A stretch of DNA of 26,544 bases, taken from the NCBI RefSeq assembly GCF_023228785.1, contig NZ_JALOAN010000033.1:1-26544 (forward strand), read 5' to 3'. How positions within the stretch are numbered: position 1 is the first letter of the stretch; every line of letters starts with the position of its first letter. Both the position numbers and the translations under genes were made by a program. Below the pieces are notes generated by a model. It worked only from the letters and a program-made list of their open reading frames with translations. It ran no database searches and was not told the origin of the DNA. The stretch comes from Sulfurimonas sp. Its GTDB lineage: Bacteria > Campylobacterota > Campylobacteria > Campylobacterales > Sulfurimonadaceae. Shown piece by piece: positions 22,901-26,544 of this stretch.

Positions 22901-23306
22901 CGATGGAGTTTAACTCTTTTAAACTCTTATCTGAGAGAGGTTTATTTTTTATTTTATAAACCATACTTACTAAGTAATCATAAGAGCTTAGATCTACACT
23001 TTTACTAAGAAGTGCCTCGGTTGAGAGAAAGTTTACTATCTCTTGTTTTGAGATTGTTGTGTAGTTGTTTTGCAAGTTTCTTAGCATAACGTCAGTAGCT
23101 CCATCATCCTTATCAAAAATTCTTTTTGCTATTTTCTTAGAAGCATCTCTATCTATCCCTCTTGAGTAAAGATTGTTGGCTATATTGTTTGATAGAGAAT
23201 TTGATTGAGATCTAGCTTGTGGATTTATTGATGATGCAAAAAGTGGTGAAAGTGTTAAAGAAGAAGTTAGTAAAACTAAAGATAAAATATTTTGATTTTT
23301 TTTCAT
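22866..23306 (-). CDS. Small secreted protein of unknown function
   Basis: A 146-aa protein with a signal peptide (MKKNQNILSLVLLTSSLTLSPLFA, cleaved before SSINPQ). The mature part is short, helical and rich in S, N and K, with no cysteines and no known domain; SKEIAKRIF-like and LKELNSIAKKNYF helices are visible. AAGGA lies about 7 nt before the ATG, and TATACT at 23351-23356 on this strand is a good -10. The 3' end overlaps the ackA end by 35 nt, so the two mRNAs are antisense there. I do not recognise a family; a periplasmic helper or stress protein is only a guess. Confidence 0.65.
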   Translation of the reverse strand: MKKNQNILSLVLLTSSLTLSPLFASSINPQARSQSNSLSNNIANNLYSRGIDRDASKKIAKRIFDKDDGATDVMLRNLQNNYTTISKQEIVNFLSTEALLSKSVDLSSYDYLVSMVYKIKNKPLSDKSLKELNSIAKKNYFYSQNL

Positions 23307-23466
23307 TTTGTATCCTTAAAGTTTGAGCTCTTTTGGTCTTTATGAATATCAGTATAGCTCTCTTTTGTAAATAGAAAAGCTAGTCATAGATTGTTGTCTG
23401 TATATTAGATTTGAGAGTTGTTTTTTAAGTTGTTTTGTAGAAAGTTTATGAAGATTTAAAAGTAGT

Positions 23467-23490
23467 ATAAACCCCAAAAGAGGGGTTTAT
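23467..23490 (-). terminator. Rho-independent-like terminator of the cold-shock gene
   Basis: A 9-bp perfect stem (23467-23475 with 23482-23490) with four G-C pairs and a six-base loop begins 8 nt after the csp stop. The following sequence on the minus strand is only partly T-rich. Confidence 0.6.
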
Positions 23491-23497
23491 GTGTGGA

Positions 23498-23716
23498 TTA
23501 TAAAGGTGTTACGTTCTCAGCTTGTGGGCCTTTTTGACCTTCGCCTACTTCAAAAGTAACTCTTTGTCCCTCTGTTAGAGAAACTCTACCACCACCAGTG
23601 TGGTTTACTTGACGAAAGTGTACGAACACATCTTTTCCGCCATTATCTTGTTGAATAAAACCATAACCTTTTTCTTCGTTAAACCATTTAACTGAACCGT
23701 CTTGTAATTCTGCCAT
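23498..23716 (-). CDS. Cold-shock domain protein (CspA family)
   Basis: A 72-aa single cold-shock domain, a small beta-barrel that binds single-stranded RNA/DNA and melts RNA structure. Both nucleic-acid motifs are present: RNP1 in KGYGFIQ (16-22) and RNP2 in VFVHF (30-34), after the typical GSVKWFNEE start. The loop VNHTGGGRVSLTEGQRVTFEV and the end GPQAENVTPL are normal. GAGGT lies 8 nt before the ATG. The gene is monocistronic, with a probable terminator downstream and a leader of about 130 nt upstream that can form two hairpins, suggesting post-transcriptional control. Confidence 0.95.
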   Translation of the reverse strand: MAELQDGSVKWFNEEKGYGFIQQDNGGKDVFVHFRQVNHTGGGRVSLTEGQRVTFEVGEGQKGPQAENVTPL

Positions 23717-23858
23717 TGCAATACCTCATGCATAAAATAATCACTTCCTTAGAAGTGGAGTCAAAAATTGGAGAGTCTTTAGGGTCACAATTGAGCATAT
23801 TACTAAATTACACACTAAAGATGAACTCGAGCCTCATCTTTTCATCAAAAGTAGTATA
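23717..23858 (-). promoter_or_regulatory. Long structured leader and promoter of the cold-shock gene
   Basis: TATACT at 23853-23858 is a good minus-strand -10, giving a leader of about 130 nt. An 8-bp hairpin (23817-23824 with 23834-23841, loop holding CTCGAG) forms near the 5' end. A 6-bp hairpin (23742-23747 with 23752-23757, loop TAAG) lies about 25 nt before the ATG. Long folded leaders are known for cspA mRNAs. Confidence 0.5.
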
Positions 23859-23952
23859 TCTTAAATGTTTCATTTAAAGCAATATAACAAGTGTTAAACA
23901 AATGGGGTTATTTGTCGATATGTTAACTATAGTAACAAACAAAGGATATATT

Positions 23953-24495
23953 ATGCAAATATCATCAAATATGGGTGCAATTAGCCCTGCTGTAAAAAAC
24001 TCAAATATCATAAAGCCTCTATATACTGAGAAGATTTCTCAAGATGAGGTCAAAGAGATTAAAGAGCAGCTCAATAAAAACTCTTTAGCGATGGCTTTTA
24101 ATTCTACTACCATCCAAAGTACTTTTTCAAGCCAAGATAGTTTTGAGCAAAATTATAATGACTTTCAAGGTTTCTTAAATGATATTGGATACAGCGGAAA
24201 ACCAATCGCAGAATTAAGTAAAGACGAGGCTGCAGAACTTGTAAGCGAAGATGGCATTTTTGGTATAAAACAAACTTCAGAGCGAATAGCAAACTTTGTT
24301 ATAAATGGCGCAGGTGGAGATGAAGATAAACTTCGTGCTGGTAGAGAAGGAATGCTTAAAGGTTTCGCAGAGGCTGAGAAAATGTGGGGAGGAAAGCTTC
24401 CTGAAATTTCTCAAACAACTATGGCAAAAGCCACTGAAATGGTAGATAAAGCTATGCATGATTTAGGCTTTTCTATCATAAATGAAGAGGTTTAA
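23953..24495 (+). CDS. 180-aa conserved Campylobacterota-type protein, possibly DUF5610-like
   Basis: A soluble protein with no signal peptide or membrane helix. The C-terminal part, with NFVINGAGGDEDKLRAGR then EGMLKGFAEAEKMWGGKLPE, is a pattern I associate with DUF5610-like proteins that databases sometimes label hydrogenase-4 component G; that label has no support here, and the role is unknown. An upstream ATG at 23902 would add 17 residues. I chose 23953 because AAAGGA lies just upstream and the protein then begins MQISSNMGAISP, a usual start for these proteins. TATAGT at 23928-23933 is a possible -10. It is convergent with the SprA-like gene. Confidence 0.65.
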   Translation: MQISSNMGAISPAVKNSNIIKPLYTEKISQDEVKEIKEQLNKNSLAMAFNSTTIQSTFSSQDSFEQNYNDFQGFLNDIGYSGKPIAELSKDEAAELVSEDGIFGIKQTSERIANFVINGAGGDEDKLRAGREGMLKGFAEAEKMWGGKLPEISQTTMAKATEMVDKAMHDLGFSIINEEV

Positions 24496-24499
24496 TAGT

Positions 24500-24546
24500 T
24501 AAAAATAAAAAGAGTCTTAGGCTGGGATATCTAGTCCTTTAGACTC
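24500..24546 (-). terminator. Intrinsic terminator of the SprA-like gene, overlapping its stop codon
   Basis: On the minus strand GAGTCT (24541-24546) pairs with AGACTC (24512-24517), with an inner AGG/CCT step. A T-rich tract interrupted by one A follows (24511 down to 24501). The 3' arm touches the TAA at 24517-24519, so the last codons form part of the hairpin. Confidence 0.6.
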
Positions 24547-25089
24547 ATCCTCACTCTTTTCATCTTTAGAAGTGTTATCTTTATCTGCTTCATTTTTATA
24601 TGTCTCTTTTCCAGTTAATTTTTCTTGGACCTCTTGTGCTAGTTGTTGTTGTGCTTTTATTTTCATCATATTTGCACTTGAAGCTACCGCTAGATCTTGT
24701 CCGCTGGGATTTGCTGGAGCTAGAGCTGCTGCTATAACTGCATCTGCATTGGCAATAGTCTCTTGCGGAGTTGAGCCAGATTTGTAAGAGATAGATACTT
24801 CGCCTCCGATAGCGTACATTCTACCATCAGGTCCTTTTTGGTAGGTATAAGACGCACCGCCAGTTGCAGCTCCACCGCTTTGGTGAGCGGCTTCATGTGC
24901 GCGAACTTCAGTATCTCTTGATTGTAAATCTAAAACAAGTCTTTTTTCATCTGCACTAAGCTCATTTTCTGATTTTTTTTGCAGAGCACTCTCTTCTTGT
25001 GTTTGTTCCTCTTGCTCTTTTTCTTTTTGAGTAAAAGAAGCTTGATAACTAGTGCTAGTAGAATAAAGTGTACTTGATGAAATGTTCAT
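24517..25089 (-). CDS. SprA-related putative metalloprotease domain protein
   Basis: A 190-aa protein with a zinc-metalloprotease-type HEAAH motif (65-69) inside RDTEVRAHEAAHQSGGAATGG, then YTYQKGPDGRMYAIGGEVSI and ETIANADAVIAAALAPANPS. This matches the SprA-related putative metalloprotease family. The flanks are low-complexity: a Q/E/K-rich stretch at 21-45 and a charged K/E/D tail at 165-188. No signal peptide is seen from the start I prefer. The ATG at 25087-25089 begins MNISSSTLYS. A longer frame from 25146 would add 19 hydrophobic residues but lacks a ribosome site and would run through the likely promoter. It is divergent from the S4 gene and convergent with the 180-aa gene. Confidence 0.75.
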   Translation of the reverse strand: MNISSSTLYSTSTSYQASFTQKEKEQEEQTQEESALQKKSENELSADEKRLVLDLQSRDTEVRAHEAAHQSGGAATGGASYTYQKGPDGRMYAIGGEVSISYKSGSTPQETIANADAVIAAALAPANPSGQDLAVASSANMMKIKAQQQLAQEVQEKLTGKETYKNEADKDNTSKDEKSEDESKGLDIPA

Positions 25090-25096
25090 AATATCA

Positions 25097-25102
25097 ATTA
25101 TA
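25097..25102 (-). promoter_or_regulatory. -10 element of the SprA-like gene, probably leaderless
   Basis: A perfect TATAAT on the minus strand ends 7 nt before the ATG at 25089, with no Shine-Dalgarno sequence. It also supports this ATG over the one at 25146, which lies upstream of the promoter. Confidence 0.5.
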
Positions 25103-25158
25103 CAAACGAGTAAGTTAAAATAAGCTATTATTTCATAATTAAACAAATGGGAAAGATT

Positions 25159-25362
25159 ATGATATTTGAACTTAAAGATGATTACATAGAACTTTTTAAA
25201 CTTTTAAAGGTATTGGATTTAGTAGACAGTGGTGGTGATGCGAAGAGGCTTATAGCTGAGGGACTTGTTAAGAGAAATGGTGATACAGAACTTAAAAAAA
25301 GAGCAAAAATAGTCTCTAATGACGTGATAGAGATAGCTGAAGTTCGCATAGAAGTTAAATAA
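25159..25362 (+). CDS. S4-domain RNA-binding protein (YbcJ-like)
   Basis: A 67-aa protein that is almost entirely an S4 RNA-binding domain: LFKLLKVLDLVDSGGDAKRLIAEGLVKRNG covers the core helices and turn (split near residues 11-40), then ELKKRAKIVSNDVIEIA. E. coli YbcJ has the same size and pattern, and such proteins bind structured RNA, probably rRNA. Two starts are possible, ATG at 25147 or 25159. I prefer 25159 because GGGAAAG lies just upstream and MIFELKDDYIELF aligns with the family start. It is a single gene, convergent with the cytochrome c gene across a shared hairpin. Confidence 0.8.
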   Translation: MIFELKDDYIELFKLLKVLDLVDSGGDAKRLIAEGLVKRNGDTELKKRAKIVSNDVIEIAEVRIEVK

Positions 25363-25365
25363 AAG

Positions 25366-25392
25366 ATATATGCCGAAAAATTCGACATATAT
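25366..25392. terminator. Bidirectional hairpin between the S4 and cytochrome c genes
   Basis: ATATATG (25366-25372) pairs with CATATAT (25386-25392), then one mismatch, then CGAA/TTCG (25374-25377 with 25381-25384) around an AAA loop. It fills most of the 37-bp gap between two convergent stops. Flanking T-runs are weak. Confidence 0.5.
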
Positions 25393-25399
25393 ACTTAGG

Positions 25400-25714
25400 T
25401 TATTTTAACTCACTAACATATTTAGCAATAGCAACAATCATGTCTCTAGTAAGGCCAGAAGTTGAATCTTTCATAAGTTGACTACTTTTGTGCATAGTGT
25501 AAGCTCCAACTCTACTATCTTGATCTCTATATGCCCTTATTGTTAGAGCTAAGACAGTTACATCCATACCAGCTATTGCTGCAACTCCATCAAGAGGACT
25601 TTTCTGAGCATTTTCACCATGACACAATGAACAACGCTGTTTGTAAAGTTTTTCACCATCTGCTGCCAATAAACCTATACTTGCTAGTAATAGCACTATA
25701 ACAATTTTTTTCAT
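25400..25714 (-). CDS. Small periplasmic class I cytochrome c (c553-like)
   Basis: A 104-aa protein with a signal peptide (MKKIVIVLLLASIGLLA, cleaved before ADGEK) and one haem c site, CSLCH (Cys28, Cys31, His32). The sixth ligand is probably a Met in the YTMHKSSQLMKD region; the C-terminal helix RDMIVAIAKYVSELK is typical. Such cytochromes carry electrons from the bc1 complex or periplasmic oxidoreductases to oxidases or nitrogen-oxide reductases. GGAGGT lies 8 nt before the ATG. It is monocistronic, convergent with the S4 gene, with a 19-bp near-perfect palindrome 62-80 bp upstream of the start that may be its operator. Confidence 0.92.
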   Translation of the reverse strand: MKKIVIVLLLASIGLLAADGEKLYKQRCSLCHGENAQKSPLDGVAAIAGMDVTVLALTIRAYRDQDSRVGAYTMHKSSQLMKDSTSGLTRDMIVAIAKYVSELK

Positions 25715-25775
25715 TTTTTTTAACCTCCATTAATTAAGTTTCATTTTACTTTACTAATTGTTAAAGAATACTTAT

Positions 25776-25794
25776 ATGAATAATAATTGTTCAT
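25776..25794. promoter_or_regulatory. 19-bp near-perfect palindrome upstream of the cytochrome c gene
   Basis: ATGAA (25776-25780) and TTCAT (25790-25794) flank an inner TAATAATTG that is also symmetric apart from one position (8 of 9 pairs match). It lies 62-80 bp before the cytochrome ATG, where an operator would be expected. It is not an FNR or LexA consensus, and only loosely recalls an AT-rich Fur-type site. Confidence 0.45.
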
Positions 25795-25837
25795 TTAGTG
25801 AGTAAAATTATTTATATTCTAGTTATTATATTAAAGT

Positions 25838-26544
25838 CTAAATCAAACCAATAAGTGCTACAAGTAATACAGGTGGTGTTATAACAAGTCCAACCTTCAT
25901 ATATTCGCTCCATGTTATTTTAACTCCTTTTTGAGCTAAAACATGTAACCAAAGAAGAGTTGCAAGTGAGCCAATTGGTGTCATTTTTGGACCTAAGTTT
26001 GAGCCTAAGATATTTGCATATACAAGTGTCTCATTTCCTGCGTACCCGACATGATCTATCGCAATATCCATAATCATAATAGTCGGCATATTGTTCATTA
26101 TGGAGCTTGTTATGGCAGATAAAAAGCCTGTTCCTATGATAGCTACTGTAGTTCCATGTTTGCTCAACTCGACTATCCAAGAAGCTATAACTTCTGTAAA
26201 ACCTGCATTTTTTAAACCATATACAACTACATAGAGACCTATACTAAACCAAACCACTTGCCAAGGTGCTGCTTTTATTGTCATTATTGGTTTTACAGCC
26301 TTGAAATGACTTGCTATTACTAAAAATACCAATGCCCCGCCAAGAGCAAAAAGAGAGACTGGGAGGCTATATAGATCCCCTATGAAATAACCAACCATCA
26401 GCAGAGATAAGAAAAACCAAGAGAATTTAAACATAGTTTGATTTTTAATGACAGAAGATGCTTCTGGTAAACTAGAGACATCAACTCTAAAAGGTATATC
26501 TTTACGAAAGTAGATCCAAAGAACAATTATTGATGCAAAGATTG
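25838..26544 (-). CDS. arsB: ArsB-type arsenite efflux membrane protein, C-terminal part
   Basis: The frame is open to the right edge, so the N-terminal part is missing; about 235 C-terminal residues are visible, from IFASIIVLWIYFRKDIP onward. Several membrane helices are present. The ArsB hallmarks are clear: SSIMNNMPTIMIMDIAID, then YANILGSNLGPKMTPIGSLATLL and WLHVLAQKGVKITW. ArsB expels arsenite or antimonite using the proton gradient, or with the ArsA ATPase. An internal Met (26432-26434) is not the true start, because the conserved family sequence continues upstream without a stop. Any ars partners (arsR, arsC) would lie outside the window. Its 3' end is 123 bp from the cytochrome c gene. 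Confidence 0.88.
   Translation of the reverse strand, partial: IFASIIVLWIYFRKDIPFRVDVSSLPEASSVIKNQTMFKFSWFFLSLLMVGYFIGDLYSLPVSLFALGGALVFLVIASHFKAVKPIMTIKAAPWQVVWFSIGLYVVVYGLKNAGFTEVIASWIVELSKHGTTVAIIGTGFLSAITSSIMNNMPTIMIMDIAIDHVGYAGNETLVYANILGSNLGPKMTPIGSLATLLWLHVLAQKGVKITWSEYMKVGLVITPPVLLVALIGLI

Noticed and set aside
25090..25146. Longer SprA-like start at 25146 that would add a hydrophobic N-terminus
   Set aside because: There is no ribosome site, and a perfect TATAAT lies between it and the ATG at 25089.
25776..25794. FNR/CRP box before the cytochrome gene
   Set aside because: The arms ATGAA/TTCAT do not match TTGAT-N4-ATCAA or TGTGA-N6-TCACA.
25838..26434. Reading the ArsB fragment as a complete 198-aa protein
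   Set aside because: The frame stays open to the window edge with family-like sequence (LWIYFRKDIP), so it is a truncated view of a longer gene.

Overview
The window is AT-rich, densely packed bacterial DNA. Gene content and style point to a Campylobacterota member, most likely Sulfurimonas or a close relative. The signs are a CZB chemoreceptor with a NIT sensor, DUF5718 next to an eIF1/SUI1-like protein, a small c553-type cytochrome, pta-ackA, short intergenic gaps and frequent TTG/GTG starts. The genus is an inference from style; there is no rRNA or other marker here.

Left part (1-7254, all on the minus strand). This is a molybdenum/tungsten uptake locus. A full-length ModE regulator (6475-7254) is followed by a 390-bp non-coding gap. 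Next comes a tightly coupled operon: periplasmic binding protein (5061-6083), TonB-dependent outer-membrane receptor (2833-5064, TTG start), FecCD-type permease (1805-2824), ABC ATPase (1002-1814), ModD (200-1018) and a TSUP/TauE-type membrane protein cut by the left edge (1-203). Genes overlap by 4-17 nt or are 8 nt apart. The gap holds two 24-bp sites with the 9-6-9 geometry of ModE operators, a 14-bp perfect palindrome between them, and a 63-nt fold-back element that resembles an integron attC site or a leader hairpin. Together this suggests a ModE-controlled TonB/MolABC-like route for a chelated or oligomeric molybdate/tungstate species.

7345-11122 (plus strand). surE, a short ThiF/TcdA-like E1 enzyme, a predicted outer-membrane protein, a two-TM protein and an 83-aa protein form one run. 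A separate pirin gene follows.

11119-18563 (minus strand). A translation-flavoured operon (YbiT-type ABC-F ATPase, DUF5718/FAH-like protein, SUI1-like protein) is preceded by a tandem pair of chemoreceptors: NIT-HAMP-MCP-CZB, then dCache-type MCP.

18726-26544. This part holds a GNAT acetyltransferase, ferritin, pta-ackA, a small secreted protein, a cold-shock protein with a long structured leader, a 180-aa Campylobacterota-type protein, an SprA-related putative metalloprotease, a YbcJ-like S4 RNA-binding protein, a cytochrome c and an arsB cut by the right edge.

Across the window, four genes (surE, the GNAT gene, pta and the SprA-like gene) have a -10-like hexamer ending only 5-7 nt before the ATG and no Shine-Dalgarno sequence, which suggests leaderless mRNAs. 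No tRNA, rRNA, CRISPR array, insertion sequence or integrase was seen.
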